From Anaeramoeba flamelloides (lineage: Eukaryota; Metamonada; Anaeramoebidae): a DNA stretch of 64,000 nucleotides. Each line of letters opens with the position of its first letter. Position 1 is the stretch's first letter. Location: assembly GCA_027625915.1 (NCBI GenBank), contig JANTQA010000033.1, positions 5,704,001-5,768,000 of the forward strand. The letters are read 5' to 3'. Of the stretch, positions 48,301 through 63,100 are shown in pieces. The notes beneath the pieces are model-generated. The model was not told where the DNA came from. It searched no databases and was given only the letters and a program-made list of their open reading frames with translations. The translations under genes were made by a program, and so were the position numbers.

Positions 48301-49593
48301 AAATTTTGTGTTTTTAACTGTTGTTAAGAACATTTTTGGAATTGTTTTGGGATTTTAATTGTTGTTGAAATAATTAAATTTTCAAGAGTGTCTTTATTTT
48401 GAATAGGGAAGTATTCACTCTGAATAATATTTTTATTCTCCAAGTAATAATTGAAATTGTTTTTCAAAGTGTTCCAAAACATTTTTTCTAATTGAAAGAT
48501 CTTGATATAATCAATGAAAATTGATCTTAGAAGAGATTTAATCTGCTCTCATGATGTAAATTGTTGAAAAAGAATTGATTATCAAATAATTTGGTCAATT
48601 AAGTATGTTCTTGTCGACTTTTAACCAGAAAAAATATCTGATAAATAACTTTTGATTCAAGATGAAATATTTCTTCATTTAGGAATCTTATCTCATCCAA
48701 TAGAGGAACAAAAAAGAATCAAATAAAAATTCATCCAATTACAAAATAAGATTTGAAGATAATTGACTAAAGCTCAAAAGGAAAATGAAATGAATTTTTT
48801 GTTTTCTTTTAATTTCTATTTCCCAAAAACTTTGAAAAATTAATATCTCATTTTTTGAACATGTGTCGATACCACAAAAAAGTTTTTAAGAAACTCTTTT
48901 AAATCTTTTTATTGTTTTTGTTTATATTTATTCAAATTGATAGATTTATTGATTGTAGATTTTGGTGTTGATTTGTTTAAATTTTGGTTGAATTAGATCT
49001 CTTTTCTGAGGAGATTGGTCTTGAAGGTTGTAGAAAAACACTTTGGTACTATGATCTATTGTACATATTGGTTGATTTGAAAGTATAGTTATACTGAACT
49101 GTATTTTTTATTCAATATAAAATTACGAACCAAAAACCACAGTTATTGAAAAAAAGAAAACTCATTAAAAAAAAAAAAACAACAGTTCTTTACAAAAACA
49201 AAACAAACAATTTTGAAAAACACTAACAAAAACGTCAACACGTGTTATTGAAAAAACTGTATGAATATTTTGTTCCATTTGTTTTACAACAAATAGTAAA
49301 GATATTAATTCTTGAAAACCGAATGTACAAGTAAGTAAGAAACAATTCAAGAATAATAAAAAGTTGTATTAACAATCTTTTTCCCCAAAACTATGCCTTG
49401 CTTTATATTTGGAAAAAAAATACTAATTTTAACGAGAATAAAAAGAGGTTATAAGAATAAAAAAAGATAAATTCAAAGAGACAGATCAGTACTTTGGAAG
49501 AAAATGAAATCCCAATTATTTTAAGAGGAATAATAATAATAATTTTACATTTTTGAATAATCACAGATTTTAATTTTCATTTTATTTCTTCTG
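45375..49593. other. Long stretch without recognised genes
   Basis: A reversed R1 fragment lies at about 47050-47300 (AGTATAAATTACAGTTC and TTTTACGCTTAAATTTC on the minus strand). Two isolated G-rich runs stand out (46290-46305 and 47296-47307). A single MITE family E end (TTAAGGTTTACAATCCC) is at about 47848. The last 400 bases should contain the promoter of the gene at 49594. Confidence 0.4.
47050..47300 (-). repeat. R1 fragment, reversed
   Basis: On the minus strand GATTTTACGCTTAAATTTC, then AAGTATAAGGGCATTTAGAG, then TAAATTACAGTTCTTG match the end of R1 copy 1 (6120-6205). Confidence 0.5.
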
Positions 49594-51174
49594 ATGAACA
49601 AAAAAAACAGTAACAATAAACAAAAAAAACAAAATAACAAGAAAAGAGCAAACAAAAACAAAGCTACAAAACCTGTTGATGTAAAGATAGAAGCGGAGAA
49701 GCAAAGGAAGGTAAAAAAAGTCGAAAACAAATTGCAAAAAAAACAAGAAGAAAACAAAAACAAAAGCCAAAACAAAAACCAAAACGAGCAAAATGAAAAA
49801 GAAGCAGAAGAAAAAGCCAAAAGAGAAAAATTCAAAACTCGAACAAAATCTACGCTTCTGTTAATTGGGATCCTTTTTTTCATTTTTTACATGGGCCATA
49901 TTTATGTTGGTTTAGCCTTAGTTTTGGTTGCAATTTTTTCCTATCGTGAAGTGATTCTTTTGTCACTTGAACCAAGAAGTGAACAAAAGCTCGGTTGGCT
50001 GAATAAAGTGCTTCCTTCTCTGTTTTTCATTTCCTTTACATACTATTTGTTCGGGAAATTCCTCTTTGATGTAACAAAGATCGACTGGCTGATGCAATTT
50101 TCATTTTTTGCAGCCCTTGTCCGATACCATACCTTTATCAGCTATGCCTTATATATCACATGCTTTGTTCTGTTTGTGGCGTCATTGGAGAAAGGGTACT
50201 ATCTTTACCAGTTCAAAAAGTTGTCTTGGTGTATGCTGTCCTTATTTTTCATCGTTTGGCGAACGAACCTTGTGATTCGGAACTTATTTGATGGACTCAT
50301 TTGGATCCTTTTGCCAATCACGATGATTTTTATTAATGATATCGCTGCGTATTTGTGGGGGATCTCATTCGGCAAACACCCTCTGATCAAGATTTCGCCT
50401 AAAAAGACTTGGGAAGGCTTCATTGGCGCTTTTTTCACCACACTGATTTCTGCATTTTTTGTAAAAAAAACTTTTCCCTTTTTCTTTGCTTTTTTCTATT
50501 TTTTCTATGAGGCTTTTTTAACCTTTTTTACTTTTGATCTCCTAATATATGATTTTATTTTTGAAAAACACACTTCTATTGAACTCATTTTTCTCTCTTG
50601 TTTTTTTTATATGATACATTTTCCAAAACTTGAAAAATTTATTTTTTTTAAAATTTCACTTTAAATTTAGATCGCAAAATTATATACTATCTTCGACTAT
50701 ATGGTATGCCCACTTGAAAATTTTGGCACCCCTGTGACAACATGCGAAAGGCACTCTGTATTTCAACCACAGGACTATTCCTTACCACTTTATGTGCTTG
50801 ATACCTTTGCAAAAATTGGAATAAATCTCCCCAATACGGTCGAATTGCTCCCAATACAGCTCCATAGCATAATTCTAGCCGTCTTTGCTTCTTTAATTGC
50901 TCCGTTTGGTGGTTTCTTTGCCTCTGGTTTGAAAAGGGCAATCAAAATTAAAGACTTTGCAGATACAATCCCAGGCCATGGAGGTCTCTCAGATCGCTTT
51001 GATTGTCAATGGGTAATGGGATTCTTTTCGTATGTCTACCTAAACACATTTGTGATGAATTCCGGTAGTAATATTTCTTCAATCATGAGCAAATTGTCAG
51101 CCTTAAACGATGAGCAACTTCAAATTATTTATAATAATTTGACACAAATCATCCAAAACCGTACTGTAAATTAA
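49594..51174 (+). CDS. CDP-diacylglycerol synthase (phosphatidate cytidylyltransferase)
   Basis: Makes CDP-diacylglycerol from phosphatidic acid and CTP, the branch point to phosphatidylinositol and cardiolipin; an integral ER or mitochondrial membrane enzyme. Exon 1 is 49594-50460 and exon 2 is 50671-51174, separated by a 210-base GTAAAA...TTTAG intron in phase 0. The joined protein has about 456 residues, close to yeast and human enzymes. Residues 1-85 are a Lys/Asn/Glu-rich cytosolic tail, followed by several hydrophobic membrane segments. INDIAAYLWGISFGKHPLIK and SPKKTWEGFIG are in exon 1. Exon 2 carries the family signature SGLKRAIKIKDF then PGHGGLSDRFD, with the expected Lys-Asp and Asp residues. 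Splicing restores the eukaryotic spacing between KTWEGFIG and VCPLENFG, which is what fixes the intron. Without splicing the frame runs into Phe-rich intron sequence. No upstream start is needed. Confidence 0.95.
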
Positions 51175-54100
51175 AAATATACACATTAAATTTGAATTTT
51201 ATTTCAGAAATAATATCCCAACAAAAATGCCTATTCAATTGATATTGATTCTATTTATGATTATAGTTTTTTTTTTTAATTGGGAAATAATCCAGTATAG
51301 CCATTTTAAAAAAGCGAAAAAAATAGTTTTCACAAATGTATCTATAAAATAGCAACCAAACTTCAGTTGAACTATTTTTAGTGCCTCGATTAAAACTATT
51401 TTTTTTCCTTACCACGCTTTTTTAAAATGATTTTATTTTTTTATCTATCTCATTTATTAAAACCCACATGATTAAATTTATAAAAATTGCAGTAAGTAAA
51501 AATAGTGAATATTTAGATATTGTCAACCAGAAATTAAGCATTCACATTTTATCTTTAATTTTAATTCTAAAATAAAAATTAAAAAACAAATAAAAATTAA
51601 TAAACTCGCTTTTTTTTTTTTTTTCTAATTTTTGTTTTTTCATCCAATCATATATTTTTAAAAAGGATTCTTGTTCAAAAAATAATTACATAATCTTCTG
51701 ATCACTTCTGGAAAAGTGTTTTTGTAATGAATTATTGATTTTTATTAAAATAATTTTTTGTTTATGATTTCTCTTTTTAAAACTGCCCTTAGGAAACCAC
51801 TTTATATTGCCATTTTTTTTTTTAATTGTAATCATAATTATTGAAATATTATGAGTCAAATTATGAATAAAAATAATTAGAATTTAAGGGATTAGCGTCA
51901 CTATAGATTTCTCTATAATCAAAGTATGTTGTAATTGGGTGTAAATGATATTAGTGCACTATGGCTCAAATAGCTCTAAAAAATCTATTATAAATCTGAT
52001 TGCACAATAAATTATTACATTTTTTACTAATGATCACTATTAAAAAAATTTCATTTTGAAAAAATTTTTTTTAATTCCTTTTCCAAATCTAAAAATAGAA
52101 ACCCAAAACACAGTATTCTGGTATTTAATAATTTAGATTTAGAACTTCGAAAAGTAACTATTTTTACAATTTTTTAATTTCAAAGACTTACTCAATAATC
52201 ATCAACATAAAAGCACAAAGAACTGATTAGTTTTGTTTGCTTTTGATAAAGCTGCTTATATCATCAATATATTTGCATGATTTGAGAAATAATTTGTCAA
52301 AAAAATCTATTTGTTAATTATTTAATTTTTAAAAAAAAACGATTATTTTAGTAACTAATATAAATTTCGCCACAAATTTAAGAAAGATATTTTGTGACTT
52401 TGTAGTCTGAATAATGATAATTAAACCTTTAAATTTATGGCGAAATGCAGATTTTATTCTGAAATTGTTGAGTTTTTTACTAATACAAGGATTATTATGA
52501 ATTGATAAGATCAACAAATATTACTGCTTGACTAATCGATTTTTTAGAGACTTTTGAACCATGTAGAACTAATGTGGTTAGGTCCAATAACCACATACTT
52601 TGTTCCTAGGCTTCTCCTTGGTAGACGCTAATCCCTTAAGAATACAACAAAAAATATGTCTTTTATGGATATACATTATTTTTCTAAAGTTTTATTTATA
52701 AAAAAATAATTTTTTTTTAAAAAACAATTCTTTAAAGCAAAGATTCTAAATCGAAATAAAATTCAATTGAGGGTTGTTAAAATAATTTTTTCTTTTTTCA
52801 AATATGTTTTTTATAATTATTATATTTTTTGGTGAAAAATGATTAAAACATTGTTTTTCAAATTCTCTTTTCTCTTCACTTACCTTACAACTTTTACTCT
52901 TTCTTTCTTTTTTTTTTTTTAAATAAATACTGGGACTAATACTTTGTTAAATTTTTACAATTTTTCTATTTTAACCAAAAATTTAATTCTTATTTTTAAA
53001 GTTTATTTAAGTTCGTATTAAAGAATTGAAATGTGTTAACTACCCAAAATATCGGAAGTTATAATATTTTTCAATGAAATTACTATCTTAGAAAAATAAC
53101 ATATTGAATTTTTTAGTGAAAAAAATGAGGTAATATCGTATTCGGCTGATTTTCACCAATTCACAGAATTGTCAATTATCGAACAATTATTTCTTGAAAT
53201 AACTATTCCAAGTCAAAAAAAAAAAAAAGTGAGTTTTAATTTTTTATCTTTTTAAAATTCAAACTTTATTATAAAGTAATGATTACATTACATGGTTTTT
53301 TATGTGTTTATCAAACTTTTTAATCGTTTTTTCAAAAAGAATTACAAATGGATTTTCATCAATTATTTTATAGGTTTTTTTCATTATTCAGGAAATTGTT
53401 TAATAGAATATAATTTTAATATTTTTTATTTTTTATTGATATTTTAAATATTTTTTTTCTTCTCTTTTTTTTATTTGATATAATTTTCTTTAATTACCAC
53501 TTTCTCTAAAAAAATAATTTTTTTAATATTTTCAATTTTTTTTTTTTTAGAATTCCTTCATCAAAGAAAAAAAAAGTTATAATATGACTATTATGAAAAT
53601 AAAATTAATTAATTAATTAATTGTATTATTTATATCCTCCTATTGTTGATCCTCCCAATTTGAAATATTATTTTTAAAAAAGTAATAATCAATCACAAGT
53701 TGTTTTGAAATTATATTTTAATAATTGTCGGTTTATAATGCTATAAAGTTTTCGGAAGATGAAAATGTTCAAAACAATGATTTTGAAAAAAGTATCTTTT
53801 TGGAAAAAAATAAAAAATTAAATAATTGTATAAGAATTGTCAAATAAGCTCAGAATAATATTTTCCATGTAATTTACTTTCAGAAATTTATATATTAAAT
53901 CATAGATTTATTACTGTACCTAGTGCCACACTCTGGGAGTCGTGTAATAGCAATTATTAATCATGGATTTGGGAATTTTCATCTATAAATGATAATCTTT
54001 ATAACCGGTTTTTACTCCTCCTGTGTATTCAGGATGTGGATAATTTCTATTTGGTCATGTTAACGATAATATTATATATATGTATGTATGTATGTATATA

Positions 54101-57100
54101 TTATTTTTCTTCTTCTCTCTTTTTTTTTTATTTGATAATTTTTCTTTAATTGTTCCTTTCTCTTAATAATAATAATAATAATAAAATCATAGATTTCACT
54201 GTTTATTCAAAGAAATGTGTTCTCAAATTTTATTTATGATTAAAAAGTAAAAACAAAATAATTACAAAAAATAAAAAAAAAAAATTGGTTAAAAAGAAGC
54301 AAATAGTAAAAAATCAAATATATATATATATATATAATGCTATATATAATTAGTGACTTCAAAAATTAGAGTCATAATACTTTTAGTAAATTTAATAATT
54401 TAATAATTTAATAATTGATCATTAGGGTTTACTTGAGTATCGTAGTTTAAGTTGTTGTATTCTCTTTTTTTTTTTTTTTTTTTTTTTTGTCTTATTTACA
54501 TTATTCCTTTGGTCATGTTTAGCCTTTCGTTTTTTTGTTTTTTATTTTCAAGTTTCTGATATTTTCATGTTTCTGTGTCACAGTATTAGTATGTAACCTC
54601 TTGATTTTTTTCCTTTATAACTCTTCTTCCGAATATATAGATAATTAAGCAAAGTCAAAAAAAAAATGGAAAAAAATTAATAAAATAAAACATGATTAAG
54701 GGTTCAGTCCTCTACGATAACAAGGTAAAATTTTAAAATACATTATCGGTGGTATTCTCTACTTAGAAATTTTGTATATACCAAGTATTTTAAAATTCTG
54801 ATCGAAAAGGAAACACAAAAAAAATAATTTTTTTGTGAGATCAATTTTTTTTTTCATTTTTTTTGGAAAAAGGAAAGATTTAAATTAATTTTATTTCTCA
54901 CATTATAAAAATTTTTACCCCATTTATTGTCATTTCGATCATTATTATTCAATAAAAACTCTTTGTTGCCCGGAATATTAATACCAAGATTTTTTTTTCT
55001 TTTTTGAGATAATTCTTTTGGTTAACCAAAAAAATTGATTTATTCAATTAATTGAAAGATAATTGTTATAAATTTTAAGAAGGTCAGTTCTCATCATTAA
55101 ATCCACAAAGTCTTTTAAAAATTTTACGCTGAAATTTTGTTTTTTTTTTACGAGATAAAATTCGATTTTTCAAAATAAAATTTTCTTGTAGATATTTAGA
55201 AATAAAAAATTTTATCCTCAAAATTCATATCAATTTTTTTCTGACAAAAATGATTTAAATTGTTAATCTATTTATTGTGAATAAGACCAAACTATTTGTT
55301 CAAAAAATTTTTCAAAATTTTCTTTTTCATTTTTTGAAAACCAGAAAATAACTTTTTTAAAACATTTAAGAAAAAATTTTGTTTGCATAATAAATCTTAA
55401 TTTAATTAAGAAACATTTGGTTAAATTTCAAACAAATGTTCATTTATTTAATCACCTCTACTTCAATTAGTTTTATTGGCTAAGATTTGAATTGAAATAT
55501 TAATCAAAGAAAAAGAAATCAAAATAAAAAAATTTTCAATCAAATTAAATACTTTCCAACACAAAAAGAAAAATATGTTTTTTTTTCTTTTCAAGAATTA
55601 ACTTAATTATTAATAAAAATAATAGGTTACTTTTTTTCGTTTTAGTTTGGAAACATGTAAATTTTGGATTACAAAAAAGAGACTCAAATTTATAAATTGT
55701 TTAAATAAGTTTAACTCATCCATTTCATAAGTCGAAACAAAAATTACAAAAAAAATATTTTTTCAAGATCTTGACACGATTTCATTGTATTTTTAAAAAA
55801 ATCGAATCTCTTAATTAATAAATTGATAGAATAAATAAAACAAGAAGAGAATTATTATAATCCAAAAGAAAAGAAAAAAAGAAAGAGAGAGAAAAAAAAA
55901 AGTAAGAGTAAGAAAAAATAAGTTTTAAAAAAATATTTATTTTTATTTTTCACATTCTAATAAAAAAAATTATATAAAGACAAAAAAAATTAATTAAAAT
56001 CTAAATTAATTGAATTTTGAAGTACAAATCGAGTTTGTTCTAATTTGCTTAAATAAAAAGATATTGGGTCCTCAACATTTAAATAATTTCTAATCCAAAC
56101 TTTAACATTGCCATAATTATAAAAATTATCATTATTAATTATTGGCAAGAATATTTTTTTCTTCTCCTTTTCAAAGATACAATTTTGATTTAAATAATTT
56201 AATGTGATTTCCTCCAATTGTGCTTCCACTGTTTCTGGATAAAATGTGGTTAGTTTGCTTGGGTGTGAAGAGAAATTCATTAAGGCAAAATTGATTCTTG
56301 GATCATAATCTAAATAAAATGGGATAAATTTATTTGATAAGCTTGCTTTCAGTGTCTTTGATAATTCAAAAATACCGTATTTAATATCATGAAGAGAAAA
56401 CACATAGCCTCCCATCGAATAATTGCTATTTTTTAAAAAGTTTTTTAATGAATTTTTGTAAGTTGGGCTGGGGTTAATCATTATCGAGTGTATGCTTATC
56501 ACATTAAATAAATTCAGGAAAAACGCTTTTTTGGATTGTTCATCAAGACTAATGATCTCACTAATTGGAATATTATTCAAGAGGGAACATGAATTCTGGA
56601 ACCTTTTAAATGATAAAGTTTGAACAATTTTTTGACAATTTATTGTTTCACTAGTGATTGAAAAATTCACATTCAGCATACTGATTAAACTTTCCATTAA
56701 TTCTTGAATTAATGTGTTTGGATTTGGAATGTTTTCTGTGTTGGTGAAAAAATTGTTTAGTAATGTATTAGTCTTCTGTTCGGATGTTAAAAATCCAATT
56801 CTTAATGTAGATTTTAATAATATCTGATTTTGTGCATAATCAATTTGACAAAACTGTTCAAATAATGCAGATTTTTTAAATTCTGGAAAATATTTTTCAC
56901 AAAATTGTTTATAGATTATTTCTTCTATTTTATTAAATATATTTTCTGTGAATTGGTTTTCATAATATTGATCTAATATGTCTGATTTTATATCATTTTC
57001 AAGCTCTATTGAAAAAATAGCATTGTCTTCAATGAAGTTATTTATTAAATACGATATTATATCTTCTGCATTCTATAATTGGTATTTTGAAATTAATATA

Positions 57101-60100
57101 TATATACATAACGAAATTTTAGGGGGAAAGTAAAAAAAAAAAAATTAATTAATTTATTGAAATCAAAGAATCAATTTTAGACAGAAATTTAAGAAATTTA
57201 GATCTCAAATAATGAGATTTAAGCTACTTTTTATTTGTTTTTCATTTTTGGAAAAAATTTTTGTTTTTGAGTTGGATTATTAAAAAATAATTTTTTGTGA
57301 TCTTTTGAATTTTTTTTACAATTTGAGTTACTATTCTGAAAAGATTGTTTCAATTTAATCAATTTAAATTTGAATTTTCAACTGATTTAAACAATTGTTG
57401 AAGTTGAAGATTTTTTGTTGTGTGCTCACTCCAAAATTAAGAGAAAATTTTTATTGATTTGTTTTTTGTTTTATAGGATATCTAAATGACGAATAATTAT
57501 CCGCACATTTCATTAATTATGGAGTTTTAATAAAATATTTGACAAATAATCGAATAGATAATTTTTTTTTTTTAAAAAATGTAATTTTTCAAGTAAAAAG
57601 TTTTTGAATTGGAATTTATAAAATAAAGGTAATCAAATAAAATGAATGTAGACTCTTTTTCGATCATAGGCATCCAGCTTTATTTAATAAATGAAACAAT
57701 TTCTAATAGTTTTATTGAATCAATAAAACATACAGTATACTTTTATTATTGTATTCTTCTTAATAAAATTTCAATTTTTAAATCTAATTATTTTTTCTAA
57801 TTTAAAATAAATTTTCAATTTGTAGATCAAATCATTTTTTCTGATTTTGTAAATTTTTTTGTTTTCTTTTCTTTTGCTTTTTCTTTTCTACTTTTTACTA
57901 TTTTTTTCTTTCATTTTTATTTATTTTTAGAAGAAAATCAATTTGAAAAAAAAATATTTGAAAATCTCAAATTAACTTTTAGAAAATTAAGGCTTTACAA
58001 TTTTTTTTAAAATGTATATATTTACAATTAAAAAATCTTATTTTTCATGAATTTTAATTTCCTCAAGAAATTGAGAAATTTTGCACGAGATGTTCCTGTG
58101 ATATCTGACCCAAATTTTTTTTTAGCATTTTATTTTCTTATTTTTGAAAATTTATAGTTTGTACAGTTAAATCTTTTCTGAATATCGACTCTAATCCGAA
58201 GTTTATTTTTTTCTTTAATTTCTAATTCATCTTATGTTGGGTTGATTCTTTTTTTTAAAAAAAGCGAATTTTCCATTTTTGGTTGGGAAAGAAGAGTGAA
58301 ATGGGGTTTCATTATTAAATGGAAAAATATCGTTGTAATTGATTTTCAAAATAATCAGTGATTTCCCATTGAATATCTTATATTAATATAATTATTCATT
58401 TTTTTTTTTTTTTTCCTTAATAATGAATAATAAGAAGCTAATTTAAATTTACAAACAGGTGATATGTCATTTATTAATCATTTCAACGCGCAATGTAAAA
58501 CAAAACAAAAAAAAGCAAAAGAAAAAAAAAAACATTATGGTGTTTAATTGTTATAAAATTATTAAAGGTGGTATAATTTGGAATTTGAAAAGGAAATTGA
58601 AAACAGAAAGCAAATAAAATATTTCAAAAACGAAATAAATTTTTCACAGTTCGTTGATTAATATTATCGAATTTCTTGATTTTGATAAATCAAAATAAAA
58701 TTTACTCTTTGTTTTAATTTATTTCCATGATTATTATTATTATATTTCTTATTCTTATAATTATTATTATTTTCAAAAGTAAATTTTTATTATCTAATAA
58801 TAAAAGAAATAGATACGAGAAAAAATAATTAAAAAACATACTTCATTATTGTAACATCTTTTAAATTCTTTTATTTCTAAATAAAAGATAAATTCGTTTT
58901 GTTTTGATCGTTCTGCTAGAAATTCATTAAAAAATTCTATTGCTAAACTATATTTCATCAGTTGATCAAAAGTTGAAAAATCTGAAACTTGCCTCATTAA
59001 AATTTTATTTACTGAACCCTTTGTTTCATCATCTTCAATTGAAGATACCTCAAAAAGATTTTTAATTGATTTCTGTGTACTATTTTACATTTTAAAATAA
59101 AATAATTAATTAATTAAACAATGTGTCAATAAATGTATGTATGTATGTAGGTACGAATAAAGAACAATCAATACGTAAGTGGTTTGATTGGTATATAGAT
59201 TGGTAGATAGATCGATAGTTAGAGTGATTGATAGATTGATAAATATATAGAACAGTAAATAGAAAGAGGAATAGAGAGAAAGAAATAGATTTATTAAAGA
59301 AAAAATGGTTTTGAGATAAATATTAAATTGTAAAAATCAAATGAGAAAATTTACCTGAAATTGTTTTGATTATTATTATATCTTGGTGATTTTGGTAAAT
59401 ATTGATCATCAACCCTTTTTAAAATATTCTCGTCGTTCTTAAAAGAAAATGATGGGCGTTTAATCTTAAGTTTACTTATTCTTTGCCTTGGTGATTTTTT
59501 TCTTCGAATTTTGCCCTCTTGTTTCAAAGAGGGGCTACTAATACGACTTAATGTATCCGAAAATTCAGAGTCGGTCTAAAAAAAGCAAGTATAAAAAATA
59601 TTATTAAAATAAAAGATTGAGAAAAATGAAAAGAAAATAAGTAAATGGTAATAAATGTTTAAAAATTAGGATACAATTAATAAAATGTGGATTTAAAATT
59701 GTTTTATAAATCTAAATTTGAAAAAAATAAATGAATAATAACAATTTCTTTTTTTGGAAACAATTATTGATATTTAGTAATGTTTGAAAGATGTTTATGA
59801 ATTTTTTTACAATTTTTTTATTAGTCTTTTTCAAAAAGTGAAAACTAAATGTTATAGCATTTCGTTAAAAAAAAAAAACAATAAAGCGTGTTATATTTGA
59901 ATTGGTTAAACCTTTTGATGAATATTTTTCAAATAATTTGTTTTTTAATTTTTTTAAAAAAGTTACTCTATTATTACTATATTGTTAGTTTTAAAAATGA
60001 AGTTCTTTTTTAAAATAAGACTTTATTGAAAATTTTTTTTCAAATTTCATTTTATTCATTATTAATTGTTGAAAAAACAATAAATGAAACAATAGATATA

Positions 60101-63100
60101 ATTTTCTAAATTATTTTTTTTTTATAAGAACAAAATAAATTTTGATTAATTGTTATTCTTTTTGAAAAATTAATATTGTAAAATGTGCAGCAGTAATATT
60201 TAATAGAAAAAAAAGAAATAAATAACAAAACTCAAGAGAATATTAAATTTTTAAAAATTAGAAATTGAATATAATTGTACAGACTTAAGGGTGGATAGTT
60301 TTTTTTTTTTTTCATTTAAAGTTATTTATTTATGTTTAAATACCTGTTATTATTACTATGAATTAATAACTTGAAGACTCCTTTGATTTTTAACCAAATG
60401 AACATTTTTTCTTTTTCTCTTTTTTTTTTTTTCCTCTTTATTTTAAGAGAAGTAAAATTTAATTTTTGCATCAATGTTAAAATGAAGAAAAATAATTAAT
60501 AAACTTAAAATCAATCAAGAAATTGAATATAAACTAAAATTCAAAATTTTATGAATACCTTTAATTATTAAAAAACAATTGTATCTTGTCATTTGAACAA
60601 ATGTTATAACTTTAAAATTTATGAATGGGTTTAAAGGTTTCAGATTATTATTAAACTTGTTTGAAAAAAGTATGGCAATTTTTTTAAAAAATAGAGTACT
60701 AAAATTCGGTCTACTGAGGTTTGTATCGTTTTTATTGATATTTTTGAAAACTTTTTTGTCACATTTTTTATAATAGCTTTCTCATTTTTTTTTTTTTTAT
60801 TTTTTTCAATCAATTATTTGTAATAATTGCGTAATAAATTGAGCTTGGTAGTTAATTTTTTTTCCTAATAAGTGGTGTTGAGTTAAAAGTTTGTTTTTAC
60901 AATAAAACCAAATAAAGTTTGTTAATAATAACTATTCATTTGATTGTTCATACTTTTTTCGTTACAATTTGAACAAATTTTCAAATACTTTTTTTTGTTG
61001 TTCCAAACTCTTCAAATTTTGGATCCATTTTTTTTTTTTTAGGATTTAGAGTTCTTTATTGTTTTTTTGTTAGGTTTAAAAATATTAAATAATTGTTAAT
61101 ATACCTCAAGCAAGGGATTGGAATTTAAGATACTGTTAAATAATTATTAATAAGAGTTGTTTTGGTAAAAATTAAATTTTGGTGAGCTATAATTTTTTAA
61201 GATAAGTTTAAATTTAAAAAGTTCTTTTACGGCTTATATTTGAATTTTGTTTTTCTTCTTCAAAAAATAGTTTTCAAAATTGAAAACTTAATAAATTCTT
61301 AGTTTTAGTAGTTTGAGAAATTTATAAAATGAGAAATTGTTGAGATCTAGTCTTTAAAATAATAACTGTGTTTATTGTTTTGATTTGGAAACAATCTGCT
61401 TCTTATAATCTTCGAGTTTGTCCTGGAATAACGAAAAAACTGATATTGTTTGAAGTGATATAAGATGATATTGTGGAGTTCGAAGAAAGACGATTAATAT
61501 CATCTTAGCACTAGAACAATCTCATATTTTGAGTCTGGAAGGAGAGCCAAAACGAGGAAACATAAAAGGTGACTGTTGAACAAATGAAACAATATGGGTT
61601 GCTATGTATTTTTTCAACTCGAGATCTAACTTGTCGAAACAAAAAAAAGGAAAAATAAAACCAAACAAACAAAAACAATTACAAAAAATAGTTTACTATT
61701 TTTTATTAATACTTTGAAGTACTTGTTCTCCAAAGGATCTTATTCTCACAATTGAGTTTATAAAAACATTGAAGTTAAATTTTACATTATCATCATCGGT
61801 GACAAAACTTGGTTTAAATTTATCAGAGATAAACTAGATCGTTCATCCATTCAATGAGATCTATCTATCCTTTTATTTTCCGTTTGTCAGCCAATTCTTG
61901 AAAACGATCAAACTTAAAAATCTGCATGCATCTATTAGCGTTCTTAACAATTACTGATTTTGAACATTCCTCTAAAATTTCTTGACTTGATGTAGTAAAA
62001 AAAATGTTTTTTTTTTTCTTTTTTTTTCTTAAAAGATCATTTATTTTTTCCCCTTTCCAAAACCTCTTATAAATGGTCTCTTCTCTCTTTTTTCGAAGAA
62101 AAAAGAGAACAAACAAAATTTTTTTTTGGTAAATGAGATTGGTTTTTTTTTCGAATAAAGAGAAAAAAACCATGTTTGTATATGGACATTGTTTTCAATA
62201 ACGAAATGAAATTTATTCGATTTCCAAACAGTACGCATAATTTGATGGACTTTTTTTTTTAACTTTGTTGGAACTAATTATTTGGTTCTTTGAACCAAAT
62301 TATTAGTTCAAAGAGTTTTTAATTGAGATGTGCCGTCTTTTGGGATTTATGAGATTAACAACGCCGTAAATTTTATTTTCAAACTCTTCTAAAATAACTT
62401 TTAATTACATTTCTAGAATCGAAATTATTGGTAAAATACAAATTATTTTACTTTGTTAGAATTCCAAAAAAGAAGATCAGAAAATTTTCAAACTTTGCCT
62501 AATTACTAAAGGATTTCCCTAAATCATTCCACATCGACTACAGTGCAATAATAACCGTTTTAGATAGACAATCTCTTTCTTATATGTAGTTATCAAAATT
62601 TATTTACTTAAATTTTCCCAAATAAAAAGTTTATGTTTAAAAAAAATATATATAGCAATATTATCTTTTTCTTTGTAAATCCAATATATGGTATTTCCAA
62701 AATAAGTGGTGCAATTTTTTTATATTTCAAATAATATTTTCTTTGAAAGTAGTTCTATTTGTAAATTGATGATATAAAATTAAGAGGAGAGGGTTAGTAC
62801 TGATTAAATCAGTAATTATTGTTTGTATTACAAAATATGTATGTTCATCAAAATATTCCCAAAAAATATTAAAAATCAAAACTTTTTTTCAAAAAATGAG
62901 TTACAACTAATTTCAATAAAAACTTATCAATACGGTAAGGAGTCAAAAACCAACGATTTTTTAGACGATAAAATACTGTTATAACTTTTTTCATTCTCTG
63001 GATGATTTTATCAAGATCAATTATCTTTTCAAAAAAAAATTTACGATCAAAAAGAAAAAAATAACAACCTATTTTCACCCTTAAAAAATATCATATAAAA